Source of the DNA: Gnetum montanum
Lineage: Eukaryota > Streptophyta > Gnetopsida > Gnetales > Gnetaceae
Direction of reading: 5' to 3'
Assembly: GCA_015680685.1 (NCBI GenBank)
Contig: MNCI01025042.1
Span: forward strand, 1,188,771-1,252,770
DNA: 64,000 nucleotides
Positions within the stretch are counted from its first letter, which is position 1. Every line of letters begins with the position of its first letter. A program made the position numbers and the translations under genes. The notes beneath the pieces are model-generated. The model worked only from the letters and a program-made list of their open reading frames with translations, was not told where the DNA came from and did no database searches. Of this stretch, positions 46,636-60,800 are shown piece after piece.

Positions 46636-48226
46636 TGTAGCGACCAAAAACGTCGACGGCTAGAAAACACCGAGAGGTCATCGATCGTGACAGTCTTAAC
46701 CTCAAATCCATGCGAGGGCCGTGCTAGATAAAACGGAAACAAGGCGCCCTAAACGGTCTGGTCGATCAGACAGGGACTTAGCTAGTGTTAATATAACCTT
46801 TTGTAAACGAATAATCTGTAAGCAGGACTTGTAGCATAAAGTAATATGTAAATTTAAAAGGGACAGAAAATGATGTAAAATGTAATGAGAAGCAAGAAAA
46901 CAAAGTAAAATGTAGTTAGAAAAATGCACTGCTTCAAGAATGTAACTTCACTTTGTCAGGGTGGATACAATTGGTTGCACAACGCTAAGGGGTGCAGGGA
47001 TCCCCAGAGTAACTAAGACGTTTAGAGTAAGACAATTGTATGCTTAAACGCAAGACTCGGGAGTCAACAATGCAAAATGCTATGGGGGCTAGCAGGAAAG
47101 AGCAAAGCAAAATGCCAAACGAAAGTGCCAACTATTTATAGTGTCTAACAAGATGTTTACAATGCTTAGGAATACAATGCTAAGTTTTTTCTTGCTAGCC
47201 AGCCAATTCATCAACCAACCCCCCTCTTTGAGCATTACTCATTATGGTATTTATAGGGCCAAGGGCATGCGAAAGATGTGGTTTGGATGCCACTTGTCCT
47301 GGGCCCGTGTTGATGTGTCTGTGCTGCGTGGACATGCATGACCATTGGACGAGCCTGCCATGCTATAATTACAAGCTTACCATGCTGTAATTACGTTGTC
47401 AGAACCTAGAGATGTGTCCCAATGGTCCAAGTAGGTAAAGTGCATTAATGTAGCGTAACTGCCTGCTATGCTACACTATGATTTGTAACGTAGCATGTTG
47501 GCGTGGTGTAGCATCTTGCTACGATGTGCTACGCTATGCAGCATAGCATAGCGTAGCCACCGGTTTGAAGCAAAAACTTGCGTTGCATCCTACTGCATGT
47601 GCTATAAACCATTGAAGCACTTTGACTACTTTTTTGCATACTTGCTATGTTATGCTACAGTATGTAGCATAGCAACTGGCCTTATTCGCGAAAATATCTC
47701 CAATCTGCAAACTTTACTTTTTGCACTGTGAAACTTGCAAACTTGCTGATCTCGCCCTTTGAGATGCCTTTCGTTGCTCTAGTAGAGATGCTACATTATG
47801 CTACGCTACGTAGTGTAGCAACCAACATGGCCTGCTTTTTGCTAAGTTTGCTATTTTTTGGTGAAGGAGCCATTGCTAAAAAACTTGGAGTTGAGCAAAG
47901 CAACTATTTTCAAAGGCCAGAGGCATTGACTGAGTGCATTTGAAATTACTATGTAAGCCGAGCCTTCCTTCCTTTCTCTCACTACGCTATGCTATGCTAC
48001 GTAGCGTAGCATCTTTTCTTGCAACAATTTACGGTTGACTGTTTGAAAAACTATCTCTTGAAACCTGCTACGCTATATAGCGTAGCGTAGCATAGCAAAC
48101 TCCTTGACTAGAAAACTTGCCAAACTATTTTGCGATGACATCCATTTCTTACTGAAGTGACATGATGCTGCCTAAATTGCGATGACTTGGTGAAGCAAGG
48201 ATACCCTGAAAATTTAGGATGTTTCA
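46636..48226 (-). repeat. 5' LTR of E3
   Basis: 1591 bp, pairing with 19137-20806. TATTTATAG (plus orientation) at 47248-47256 and palindrome clusters at 47455-48100 correspond position by position to the 3' copy. Confidence 0.88.
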
Positions 48227-48827
48227 CCCTAGTGTACAGACCAACACATTACAAAAAATGATGGTGTTCAAGATACAAAATTGAACACTATGACACAACT
48301 CTTCAAAAATTGGACAACACATTCCTTGATAATGTGAAACTTGATGGTGGTGGTTCTTGAGGCTCCAAGGGACCTTCACTGGCTTCATGCATTAGTGGTG
48401 GTTGAGGTAGCTATGGTTGTCCTGCTGTTGCTGCAACTTCAGGTTGGAGGTAAAAAGCATTCAAAAGTGCTTTCATTTTCTCCTCCTTACTCTTGGGATC
48501 ATGCATCATCCACATAGCTTCCCCAATGTGGTTTGGAATAGGCACATCCCAAGGACACGAGATCACTGGAAAAAACTCCTTGACATTGATGAACCAGGTA
48601 ACGAACTATTTGCATTCAATATCGAATGATCACAATGTGTTCTTTAGCTCCTAGAAATCATTCATCCGTATGACTAGGTCCTCAATGATTGATCATTAAT
48701 CTATGAATATCCCTTTGAGAACTTTGAGTTCAGCATTAGTAGTCTCAAGCTTTGCTTGGTGTGCATGTGGTGTTTGAACTTAGCCTCATATAGTATATAC
48801 AAGCTAGCCACTTGTTTCTCCAACTCC
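48227..48827 (-). pseudogene. Continuation of E5: C-terminus of the E4-type ORF2
   Basis: On the minus strand, a segment reading ..HIGEAVWMMHDPKSKEEK.. matches E4 near 17450-17500 (NIGTLAWMTHDPQTE..). It is the coiled-coil C-terminal part of the E4-type ORF2. It is bounded by E3 on the left and by E2 on the right (E2 LTR start at 48828), so E5 has been split at least three times. Confidence 0.65.
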
Positions 48828-50395
48828 TGAAACACCGTGAAAATTGTGAGTCAGCCTCAGGCGAAGATTCGCAATTCAGACAAAGGTACGTGACAGAATT
48901 CCAGAAAGGAGAACAAGGCAAGGCAAATAGGCGCGCAGCATCAAGACTTCAGTTTCCTTTTGCAAATTTCCTATCTTACTATGTTTTCCGTCTTTACGCT
49001 ATAGTATGCAACATAGCGTAATGACACTTAGCGTAACATAGTCTGATATTGGAAGGCGGTTTACTTCAGTAGATTTGGCAAAGCTTAAGACCTAAGCAGC
49101 GTAATATGCGATCTCTCGTATATTCTGCTAAGTCTTTTGTCCAAGAGCAGATTTACGCTCTGTTACGCAAGGCAGCGTAATGAGCTTCGAAAACGTCAAA
49201 GAGAATTCAAAGGAAGCGCAACAGATCAACTCTTTTCTCTTTCTTGCAAATTGATCACTTTACGCTCTTTACGCAACGCAGCGTACATCAGCGTAATCCA
49301 TCGTCAGGCTAATCATTTTTTACGCTTCACTACGCTTGGCGGCGTGAACGAGCGTAAAGCAACTTGAGTCCATTACTGTTGTGCTGTATTACGCTCTTGC
49401 ATGCAACGCAATGCGTACAAGTGTAATATAGCCCAAAATCAACAGAGACATGCCCGATCCACATTTGTTATTCATACGCACAATACGCAGATGCGCGTAT
49501 TGTGTGTTGTCACGAATTTCAACACAAGGATGGTCAAGTCAACAATCTTCTGAAAAGTTTGAAACACGTGTCATCATAGCCATGCCTTCTCCACATATTG
49601 TCAAACTTAAAAATATCCCAGTTGGCGAAGAAAAGAAAAAGGGGAAAAAAGAGGACACAGAGAGAGACAGAGAAAGAGAGCAGCGTTTTGGGCAATCTTT
49701 TAGCAACACTATCTTTGAGCAGAGACAAGAAAAATTTTTGCTTGCGCATTAGCAGCAGGAGTGATTGGCCCGTGGGCGAAGACACAACTTTCTCCATTGG
49801 TGATCATTGGCAGTTCCGAGCAGAGACTACCCAAGGCAAAAGGAGCAGATCAGAGATTGAGAGATCATTTGGCACGTCTTGTGAGCTCTATTGATCAGAA
49901 GCAGTTGATCGATAGAAGTCAGAACTTGACCTTCCTTACATCCCATCTCTGGCCTACGAGGTAGATCGGACTCCATTCTGTACTTCTGCCTAGACAGTTT
50001 TCTTGTTATTTTGTGTTTGCTTCACACAAGGCAATCGGGGTCTCCCAAGTGTAACGTGGTATACAAAATATTCATTTTTTGGGTCAAAGCATAGATCTTG
50101 AAATCACGTGTTTCTCTCGTGTCTGATTCCTTTTACTATGTTAACGTTATCGTTATTACAATTCATTTACATTGTTTTTCTCTCATTTCATGACTTGTCA
50201 AATCAAATCGCGCCATCAAAATATTCATAATCTCCATCGGTTTACTGATTTAGTAAGTCCCTGTCTAATCGACAAGACCGTTCAGGGCACTGCGGATTCG
50301 TTTTCTCCAACACAGCCCTCGCACGAATCCGTGGTTAAGACTGTATACGCGGATTTTGTTTGGTATTCCAGCTGCCGACATTTTTCGTCATTACA
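48828..50395 (+). repeat. 5' LTR of E2
   Basis: 1568 bp, TGAAACACCGTGAAAATTG to TTTTCGTCATTACA. Palindromic TTACGC/GCGTAA clusters at 48990-49505. It shares the CCCTGTCTAATCGACAAGAC region (about 50260) with E1 (37810) and E3 LTRs, probably part of R/U5. Confidence 0.85.
48990..49505. repeat. TTACGC/GCGTAA palindrome clusters in the E2 LTR
   Basis: At least seven clusters such as TTACGCAACGCAGCGTA and TTACGCTATAGTATGCAAC..GCGTAA, spread over U3. Confidence 0.8.
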
Positions 50396-50419
50396 GTTTT
50401 CTGGCGCTAGAAGGAGGGC
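50396..50419 (+). other. Primer-binding site of E2
   Basis: GTTTTCTGGCGCTAGAAGGA, the least mutated of the three primer-binding sites of this family. Confidence 0.65.
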
Positions 50420-50664
50420 AGTGGCTGCGATTCATATTTTTTACGGGTAGCCCTGTAACCGATCTATACCCACGTCTCCGAAACATAAATGTAATACCTC
50501 TAGGGAAGTTTACGAAAACTTGCGTGGTCTAGATCGGTTACTTTAACGATTCCTTTGGGATCCTACAGGGTAGAAAGCCTAACCACGATCTTCTTTCTTC
50601 ATCATTTTTTTTTCTTTGTTTTTTTCAGATCCAGTCGTTTATTGTCGATTAATCTACTTGACCA

Positions 50665-53445
50665 ATGGATTCATCTTACACAACCACAATCGCCATGGTC
50701 ACCGCAGATTTTGGTGCCACATCTGTGAACCCTGTCGCTGTCACTAGACCAGCTTCTGGTGCAGCAGGACCTCAGGGACCATCGCGTCGGTCATTGAAAT
50801 TGAGGCCAAAGACCCAGTATTTACTGTCGTGACCCCTGAGGAATACAACTTCATTTGCATCAAGATCCAGGCGAAGCTTGCCCTTAGCCGAGCCGAGATC
50901 GAAGCAAAGCGAAATTTCGAGATGATCCATCGAGGGGGTCAGGATTTTACCCCAACAGCCTATGGCATTATCCCTTTAACAGACGATCACCACGAAATTA
51001 TAACGCAGTTGGTCATGGTTAAGAGCCAGGCTACACAAGCTATGATGGAACCCCAAAATGGGGAGGAAGAGGATGATGAATTTGTAGCCCAGTCTGAACA
51101 TTCGTATCACACTCTTAGTCCCCATACTTACGTCAATCCATTATTCCCTCTCAATGGAGAAGCCGCCCCTCTCAATCTAGCCATGGCCACACAAACGCAC
51201 ATCCCTGTCATTCCGCAAGCCACTGCTCAGCCATCTGGGCTGCAAGTGCAAATACCCCACAACAACATGGGGGCGGCCTCGTCACCACGCGTGCTCAGCA
51301 TTCTGTCGATGGTTCCGGCATCCACCGCGCCCCATTTCATCCCTCAGATCCAACCTCATCCCATATCTACAACTCGCCCGATGTAGACTTTATCGCTGCT
51401 GCCCCCTCCAACCCAGCAGATCACCGCGGTCGTGCAACCACAGATACCTGTCCAACAGCCTGCTGCGAGTCAGTGGACCAACCCCGCGGAACAACATAAC
51501 TAGTCTGCGGTATATGGTGTGCAACCCTCGGTGGCACCCGCAACGCATATTCCGCAGATGGTCCCGCAATATCTCTATTCTTATCCTGCGCAGCTGGCGG
51601 TGGCTAATCTCTCTTCCCAAACCGGTGGATGGTGGTCTTCACAGCCACCCCTCCCTGCAGGAATCCCTGCCCCACCATCTACCTGCCAAACCATCCCACC
51701 ATTTCCACTGCCAGGCATAACTTTTCCAGGTCAGCCCCCTGCTCCTCTTACATAGACATCTCCATCAACAGGTCTGGATCAAGCCTTTTTACTTATTCAA
51801 ACCCTCACTGAGGAGGTTAGGTGTCTTAAGGCCATTGGCTCAGATACTATACAGATCATGGACTTCTACCAGGATGATCCTATTAGTCCAGTAGTCCCCA
51901 TGCTGTCGTTGCCACCAGGAGTGTCCTTACCTCATTTTACCAAGTATAATGGCAAGGGGGATCCTAATGCTCACTTGGTCACCTTCAAATCTGAATCCTT
52001 GTTGTTGCAACAGTGGCCTCACACGATTATCCACGTCTTCGCTATGTCTCTAACAGGGAAAGCTCTAGATTGGTATCGAGCCCTCCCACGCTCTTCATTT
52101 CAACCTTGGAAGAGCTTCTGACACCATTCGTAACTCGCTTTAAATACAACTTAAAGCCGGAAGTCACGCTAGATCAACTCATGGGAGTGAAACAAGACCC
52201 TCTCGAACCAGTCCAGAAGTTCATACAGTGCTGGAGTGCTACTTTGAATGAAATCAGTGAGCCAATCGTGGAGCCACACTTACTAGCTATCTTCAAAAGA
52301 GCAATCAATGACTTTATCAAGTCAAAGTTGTATTATCTTTCCTCTAACTCCCTACACCAGGCCTTCGCTCAAACTAAAAGCATCCAAGATGCTGTGGAGG
52401 CCAGCAAAGACCCAGCATATGTCGCCTACAAGAACGCTCACAACAAAGGGAAGGACAAATGTAAAGTGACGACAACGACAGTAGCTGCGTTGGCTGAGGA
52501 CACAAAGAACAAGAACAAGAAGGCACCTACGGCGCCTCCTGAGACCACGGCCAGTGCTAGTAGCACCAACCAGGACACAGGTGCATCTGAAGGGCCCCCC
52601 AGCCAAAACCAAACTTTGAGCGTAAAGATCGCTCAAAGTATACATCCCTGCCTGTAAAACACTCAGAACTGTTGAAACAATTGTTAGGGGCAGGATACAT
52701 CCAACCCAAAAGGGTATCCGAAGAGGCTCTGAAGCGTCACAGACATCATTGTGAACTACTGAAAAATCCTTCCTTAGCCCTACCTAACGAACCACCAGTT
52801 CCGAAATCTTTCAGGCTGGACCGTTTCTGTGACTACCACTAGTTGTGTGGTCACGACACAAATTACTACTGGGCGTTGAAGGATGACATTCAATGCATGA
52901 TCGACGATGGTCATTTGAAATTGGACAGCAGTAGTCCAACACGTCCGGAAAACCAAGCATTCCACGTGTATAAAGATCGGTTGAATGCAAACGACGCACC
53001 TTATACAATCAATGTGGTGAGTATGGACAGTGAGAGAAAAGTACCACCCAAACAACCTTTTCTTTTGCGTGTACCTACCAGCTCACCAAGGGGGCCAAAC
53101 CTTTCATCAATAGCTAGTGGTGTTTCAAGGCCACCCTTCATCATTCGGGCACCTTCTCAGAATGCCACTCAGCAAAGCAGTAGTAACAGCAAAGCTGCGG
53201 CCTCGTCCGTGCCCACGCCTATGGTGCCTTTCATTCTTAGGGCACCAAAACCATCAGCTACTCCTCTCACGCAGGGGCAGGCCTCTAACCAAAACTGCAA
53301 ACCATCACCTGACAAACGAAAGGGAGAGGATACATCTATTAACGCTACAAAAGACCACTTTATGCTCGACTTCCCTAAGCCTAGGCCCCTGGCCTCTGTG
53401 CCTTCGCCTGTATCTCAGAGGCAGGATAAAGGTGCAGAAATGTAG
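50665..53445 (+). pseudogene. gag of E2
   Basis: Begins MDSSYTTTIAMVTADF at 50665; a frameshift near 50785 moves into the long frame 50829-51386 (EEYNFICIKIQAKLALSR). After a Pro/Gln-rich linker, the Gag core runs from 51858 (MDFYQDDPISPVVPMLSL, LPHFTKYNGKGDPNAHLV, KALDWYRALPRSSF, NEISEPIVEPHLLAIFKRA). The C-terminal zinc-knuckle-like FCDYH..CGHDTNYYWALKDD is at 52825-52880, followed by a long Pro/Ser linker to 53445. Stops at 51384, 52655 and elsewhere. Open stretches are longer than in E1. Confidence 0.8.
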
Positions 53446-54318
53446 CCACCTCCTCTCAGCGAGAAAAATAACAACCCCCCGACTGACATCATTCCACCTC
53501 GGGAGATTCGTCTCTTGGGACGAATGGAAAAAGACAAGGGGAATAAACAACCTAGCCAAGAGAAGAATCTCCTCGACACGTTTACGTAGGTCAAACAGGC
53601 TCTAAAATAAAAAAATATGACTTTAAGCCTCTATGACCTGCTCATGACATCCCAAGAACACCATGAGGCTCTGGTACGCATGCTGATATCCATACCTGTG
53701 GACGAAAGCTTACCAGCGAAGGAAGAAGCAATACACGCTGTCATGTTTCCTTCCGAAGCTGAGCAACCTAAGCCTACCTCACTGACCTTTCATGACGAAT
53801 CTATCAAACATGATCCTGAGAAAGGTCAGGTGATGACTGAACCCATGTTCATCACCATTCGGGTCGGTCAGTTCATAATCCGGAGGGTACATGTGGACGA
53901 CGGCGCAACTACAAATGTTACTCCTTATCCCATCGTGGATAGGTTGGGTCTGATCGACCAGATCATTCCCACGACGACAACATGCGTAAAGTCGTTCAAT
54001 GGAGCAAGGGTTCAAGTCAAAGGGACGGTGCGTATCGAGTTCGTGGCAGGAGATTAATTCCCAACAGACGCCACATTCCTAGTCGTCGAGGAGATGTCTG
54101 GGTTCAACTTGATCTTAGGGAGGTCCTGGTTAGCCTAGCTGAGGGCAGTTTCATCACCGATACATCAGGAAATACATATACCCTATGCAGGAGGGGAGGT
54201 CGTAATACGCGGTGATGAAATCACCCCCAGGACTGTCAACAATATTGAAGAAGAACGGGGTTCAGAGATAGAAACATCGGATGATCAGACCCATCTCCAA
54301 ATCCCTCAACAAACCGAN
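53446..54318 (+). pseudogene. Protease of E2
   Basis: Frame 53617-54057 contains the retropepsin active site VHVDDGATTNVTPYPI (53890-53940), then VEEMSGFNLILGRSWLA (54085-54135) after a stop. It ends abruptly at an N at 54318: the segment equivalent to E1 25900-26062 is missing, probably an assembly gap. Neighbours are gag upstream and the minisatellite and antisense gene downstream. Confidence 0.75.
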
Positions 54319-54529
54319 ATTATTATGTTTTTACCAACTATCACTGTTTACACTTAGCAGTCCGCTTCATCCAATACATATTTACACTATAGAAATTTTC
54401 AATGTTTATGCTTGCCATTCCTTACACTATTGCATTTCTCTTATGTATGCTATTTACGTCTTTTGATCACTTTAGTCCAATTACACGAAAATGTACATTA
54501 CTATCACTTACGCTCTCTATATTACGCAA

Positions 54530-54640
54530 GATGGCCCGCAATGGCCTAAAACTAGTTTCCAGATTACGCAAAACTCCTATGATGGCCCACAATGGCCTAA
54601 AACTAGTGACGGCCCACTACGGCCTTAAACTAGCAATTCC
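54530..54640 (+). repeat. Post-protease minisatellite of E2
   Basis: Three units with core GGCCCRCAATGGCCTAAAAC. Shorter than in E1 and E3. Confidence 0.75.
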
Positions 54641-54816
54641 ATTCCGTCGCAACATAACTTAAGCAAAATCGTTAACAATTACACTTACATTTTGCAGATA
54701 AAAACGCAAAAAAAAATAATAACATTTAAAATCATCATAAGATCTTATAGCTAGTCTTTCAGTCATTCACATAATCATTGTTGACTCCAATCAATAAAAC
54801 CATGCGTAAATCACAA

Positions 54817-57800
54817 TTACGCATCTCCTCTGATGCCACTATCACCAGTATCTCTCAAGTCCGGCTCTAGACCTAATAAATCATCCTCTAGTGGGCCTTC
54901 TCTTCTGGGAAGTATTCCTTCATGAGGAATTTCCTCTTCATGAGGTTCTTATTTTAGCACCGGCTCTACAGGAAAACGCTCTTCATCACTACGCCCCTCT
55001 TCTTGTACTTGCTCCTTAGCTGGCTTGCCTTCTCTATCCTCTTCCAGTACCTAGATACAGAGAATATATTAGCAAGACAAAACTTGATAACACAATCAAT
55101 CAAAAAATTTAGACTTAGTCTTAATTAAACTTACTCGCGATGGCCCTGCTTCCGCAGCAAAGGGAAGCTTTTCCAAGCTAGCCCATAGGCGCTCCATGAT
55201 TTCATCCTCAGTCAAGTCAGACCACACTTCATCTCCCAGAGCAGCTCCAGCCTTCACCTTCCCTTTCTCCATGCTAGTCCAGCGAGGCGGGTCAGGGAAG
55301 AAAGTAGGGACAGTAGTCATGCCCCCGGGGAGAGTCACCTCCCTTTCCGGGGATGCACATACAGTCACCTGCTCTTGAAATTTCTTGAAGGTTTTGGATG
55401 CCCCAATGATGTCCAGGAACACTCGCAAGGATTGGGCTTCAACGGCAGAATCACGATAATGTTGACGATAAGCGATACTTTCTCCCTTATACAAATGTTT
55501 GTGGTCCTTTTCCTTCTGCCCCCATTCTTGCACACTTGCGCAGTAATCCCTCCAGTCTTGGCTTTTTTGAGCTAACAGCTCTATCTGCATCCACTGCTCC
55601 ACCAACGCCCGACTGGTTTGCATGCTATTCTTGATTGCGGTCCAATAACAGGAGTAGTCAATAACAGTGGTACGCCAGTCCTTGTCACCCGTTGCCCGCG
55701 CCTGTAGGAACTCGCATCGTGACTTTAGGTCTCCGACCTCTTTGGTCAGAGACTCATTCTTCTCCTCTAACCTCTGCACCCTTTTCCAAAGGTTTTCATT
55801 TACACCCTTACTCTCCCATAAGGAGCGAGTCGAGCGTAACACACATTTACGCATCTCTTCATAAATGTGGCGTGGCACGACTGCCCATCAGATGGAGGCT
55901 CCACTGTGTCCAAATCAATGGGCTCCGTTGGGTCCCATCGAAGGCGAGCTCCTAACAGCAAACATTATCAATGTATATGACATACTATTATAGCTACAGC
56001 ATACCAGCTTTAGGATCGACACACTCAAGGCGTTCAATCATATTGCTGACAACGCCTTCCATGAAGGTGAACTTGTTAGGAAAGTCCCTCCACGCTCTGC
56101 TCACAGCGGTGGACGTGGACGTGTCCTCTTCTCCTGTAGCGTAGTCAAGTTAGAAACTCTAATTATTAACAGAACTCTTCAAAGTTTCCAACATGCTCAT
56201 TACCTCTACTAGTAACAGTGGGGAGCCCGCCAACATCTCCTGCCTCCTCCCTCTCTTCACGCACAAGAGCCTATGCATCGCTCACCCCAACAGCTAGGGC
56301 CTCTTCATGCACAAGAGTCTGTGTGTCACTTGTCCCAACAGCTGGTGCCTCCTCACACACAAGACTTTGTACATGGCTTGCCCTAACAACTGAGGCCTCT
56401 TCTTCTAAAGTTGGGGCCCCTTCCCCGCGGCTTAGTATCATTGCCCCTGTTTCAGGGGTCAGCTACTCCGTAACTTTCTCTGGCCATATAACATAACACA
56501 CTTAATACAATTCAAAATATCCTAAATAAACATTGCGTAATACAACTTTCAATACATTTCTTTCATGCTTACCAGGCGAAGGTTTACTCCGCTGAACCCT
56601 GACTTCCACGGTTCGACCTGTGCCACTCCCAGGCTCTGCAGAGGCCTCGGTTATACGAAGCCTTTTACGCCGAGCTGAAGATTCTACAATTTCTTCCGCC
56701 AAATGTTTCCCTCGTGATGCATCGCCAGTGTAAGTGGGCATTATCCCGCCTACGCTGTCGGGGCCTCGCATGCGAAACGCCGCCAAATCTCTGGTCGTTA
56801 TAGATAAAGAGTCCCCAATCTCTTCTGGGGGATCCTGTCCACGGGTAGTGCTGAAAATGTGGGTAATCCAAGGTCTAGATAGCTGGTCCCGGTCTTGCTG
56901 TACCCAGACCCCATTCCTTTGGACGACCAAGAATTTAGCGAAACGCCGAAGGCAGGCTATGAAGAAGGCGTAATACACGTTGAAACGAGACTCAAGCTTC
57001 TTGCGAAGCCTAATCATCTCAGTGCGTAGCCCCTCAACAAAATAGCTTGCCCAATTGAACTGGGTGCCTTCTTCGATAACCGCCCACATAATATGGGTCT
57101 GCTCTATGGAAAAGAACCTCCCCTGCAAGAGTGTTTTGGGGAAAGCCCGAGCCCGAAAATGGGGATAAACTGTCTTGGCGATTTCTAGTTGGATTCTTTC
57201 ACAAGGGATCCCTTTAGGCTCCTTCTTGACCCCTACCCACTCCTCCAGCCACTCCTGAAAAGAGAGACTCCTCTTCGCCTTTTCCTCTATGGGAAGGCTG
57301 TTAGAGGGGACGCTGAAAAGATCTTCAAAGAGCTGAGCGTCAATGTTAAAATTTACACGCACGTGATGCATGCGCGTGCAAAAACGCTCTGAAGGAGTTG
57401 ACAAGCGTTAACATTGCACTAGCGAGGACATCAGGGGTCGCAGCTAAAAATAAATGCATTAGCCTCGCTTCTCGTATCTTGGTGACCACCACAACTAGGG
57501 CCGCCGCGTGGCTGAGCCAGCATTGTGCATCCTTGATGTCACCATAGCGGAAGAGGAGGGTATTCGCCTCACGGCCGGAAATTGTAAGGGTAATCTCCCG
57601 AGATTCCCTGATTGAACAATGTAAGACACAGATCAAACAAAAACACTATTACGCAATACTCACAATCCACAATTACACCACACAACAATAGAATATGCAG
57701 TAGTTTTACCAGGTCCAAATGGCAAAGGAAATGAAGGAAGTTTCCTCTGCACGTCCGCAACGGTAAGGGGCGGATCCATGGTCCAATCATCATGTAGCCA

Positions 57801-60800
57801 CCTGAGATTCTGGCAATTCTCGAAAGCGTCAGCATAGCGGGTGGGGTACTCATGAATGTCGAAGTCGATCTGCCCCATCACACCAGTGCGTACGTTGCTA
57901 GTTGAGGTAAACGCCTTTATCGCCGTTTTGGTCCATAACAAAGTATCACCATCCCCTACTAACCTGTTTTCATGAATAAAAAACCTATACCATACCACAT
58001 AGACTTATCTTACGCTTTACAAAACTCAGGTAATAAACACATAATAAAAATATAGCCAATGAAACTGCTTGCCCACCTGAATAGTACACTGTGCCTGGTG
58101 GGTTCTGGAAGTAGGTCGAGACATGGCGGGCCACGAACAAAGTGTTGTATGCGTGGTAGCAACTAAACTGGGCCATTTTCCAAATCCAGCCTAAGCACCT
58201 CAAACCTCGGGCGCTAAGTTCTCGGTCCTGGGGACGATCAATATCGATGGTCCCGTCTGTCAAGAAAGCCAGAATTCCCTGTGTGGAACCTGTTGGCACA
58301 TTTGGCCATTCCATGGATCAGTTGAAATATTTTATTGGAAGAATCTATGGTTGTGTTGGCACAAGTAACTTTCAGTTTTAATGTTGAAGGTTGGGTGTTG
58401 AGGTAAAGGTGCCAAATTATCTCTTTATTAAAATCAGAAATTAGTACTATGGCCAAGGGAGTATGTGATTCATGAGAAATTATTAAAGTTGCAGATCCCG
58501 GTTGTCCAAAACCCGGATATATCCTTGCAAGACAAAATCAAAATGTAACAAAACCAGCAACGCCTTCATTGTTTTAAGGTTAAAAAAGAAAGAGAAGGCA
58601 AATCAATCTCCACCGTAAACTACACCTGCGGAAGAGGAAAATAGCGAAGGAAAAGAAGACCGTGTTGCAAGAAAACGTACAACACCATTCACCGCGATGT
58701 TTACCCTGGCGCAGACTCAGAAAAAAATTTTGAAACCCTCATTTACAAAACACGTGAGGAAAGGGGTTATGCCCTGCAGGCCGTGGCATTTTTCTTCTTT
58801 CTTTTTTATGATGCAGGCTGCGGATCCGCCGGACGAAGATCTGCAAAATATTGGCCCGAAATTCGGCAACAAAAAAAACGCAGGGAGGCAACAAAAAAAA
58901 AATGCAGGAAAAGGCAAACAGAAAAACGCAGGAAGCCCTAAATTAATTTTGAGGGCAAAACAGAAATTAAAACCCTCTGTTTGGGGCACGTTGTTCTTCA
59001 GAAAAACCCCTCTCTCTCCAGCGCGCGACGGCAAAAATGGATTGCGGTTGCAGAGCCTTCTTGTGCGGAGGCAGTTTGAATCCGCGGTTTTGCTGATGCT
59101 GCATTTCAAATTCTATGCAAACATGTGTCGGTTCTTGCAGGTTCTGGGCAGAAATAAGAGAAAGACCGTTGCCCTGGAACTGTGAGGAAACCTCCACGCG
59201 ATTTACAGGGAAGAGAAGGAAAATCGTTTCGCCGTTTCTTTTCCAAAAAATTATTCAATTATTTCTACCGCTCAAGCATATGGTCAAATGGAGTATAAAT
59301 TAACCAGTAATATATCCATGTAGATACATATATATTCACAATATGAAGTATTCATAACATGAAGTACTTAGAGACCTGCCATCAATTATCTTATGTTATG
59401 AAATATATTATTTTAAAACATATAAGTTACTCCTATTAAAAATTTTGCAACATTGGTTATCCTATTTTATGTCACATTTCATTAAGGTTAGCATAAAATG
59501 CTCCTCATTTTATGCATAACTTCTTAACTCCCTAACCACATAACCTACCCCTAGCTTGTTGGACAAGTAATCTTCTGATTGGTTAGTCAAATTCCTTGAG
59601 AAAGAAGTTAGGAGAGATATTTTTGAGATATTTTTGGGATATTTTGAAATTGTAACTCCCCTATACATCACTTATAAGACTTGACATCTCATTTTTGAGA
59701 AGCAAAATAAAAGGGATATATATGTATGGAGTAAGTTGCAACTAGTATTCCTATATATCTTAAAGATTGTATTTTAATTTTATATTGTAACTACCAAGGC
59801 CACTTGTCAACCTCTTTTTGGTGGTTGCAACCACCCAAAATTGTTGTAACTTACCTAACTTGTTGGGCAAGTAACCTACCTAACTTGTTGGGCAAGTAAT
59901 CTCCTAATTGGTTGGCTAAGTTACTTGGGAGAGAAGATAGGTAAGATATTTTCAATATGTAACTTCCCTACCTACCTAGTAATCCTATAAAAGGGCTTCA
60001 AGAGTTAAAGGAAAAAAAAAAGGAAGGGGTCTCTCACATCACACTTGGAAGATTTGTATAGAAGATTTCTTGGAAGATGGATTGCTAGAATAAAGATTTC
60101 AGCCTCTTTGTCATGGTCCTGTGAGTTATGCATTTCATTTTTTGTTTTGTTTAAATTGCTTAGCTAGTGGTTTAGATAGTATCATCCTTGGCAAGTAATT
60201 TTGGGATTTTTAGATTGCTCTTACTGTTCTTGTTGCCTGATAGAAATTTCTATTAAAATTTTGCCATAGAAGCGCTTGTGTTTAAAAGCCTTAAGAGCAT
60301 TTTAGTAGTAAATTTCATTATTGTGCAACGTGTGGGAACTACTATTGGGATTGTTGTAAGAGAGCCTCTGTTTGTAGTCACGCCGTTGAACAATTCAGTA
60401 GTCGAGAGGGTTCAGAAAATCTTTGGTATTTTGATGGGACCAGAATAGCTTCTTTTTATCTTTAAAGTGAATTCCCGTGGTATTTCAATCAGAAATTGTC
60501 AAGTCTTTTAAAGGTTCTGTTTGAATGCAATCGTTGACATCTATTATCTAGTCAAAATGGAGTCTCGTACGTGGTAGTTTACGCAGCAATTTTTGGTAGC
60601 TTAATAGGATTGTCTTGAAGATATTGCTTGTTTGAGCCTTGGAAGTTTAAACAATTCGTAGATATTGAATTTGGGATAGCTTTATTGCAAAGTGTTTACT
60701 CATTTAATTTTACCTTGTTTAAATATTTGAGGTCTACACAAATCTGCTTTCTTTTCTTTTCTACTTATTTTCATCGAATCTTGCTCTATTTCTAGTTTTC

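Larger units (their letters stand above)
19137..48226 (-). mobile_element. Element E3: Tat/Ogre-family retrotransposon carrying nested E1
   Basis: Minus-strand element with a 3' LTR (19137-20806) and 5' LTR (46636-48226), flanked by CCCTG (19132-19136) and CCCTA (48227-48231), a 5-bp duplication with one change. E1 (21375-37950) is inserted in its 3' untranslated part. E3 keeps gag-pro and RNase H-aRNase H-integrase but has lost the core RT and the whole spacer with the antisense gene found in E1 and E2. Confidence 0.85.

Noticed and set aside
58697-59185. Open frames on both strands in the S1 LTR
   Set aside because: Low-complexity Lys/Asn-rich sequence from A-rich runs, no domain, and inside a non-coding LTR.
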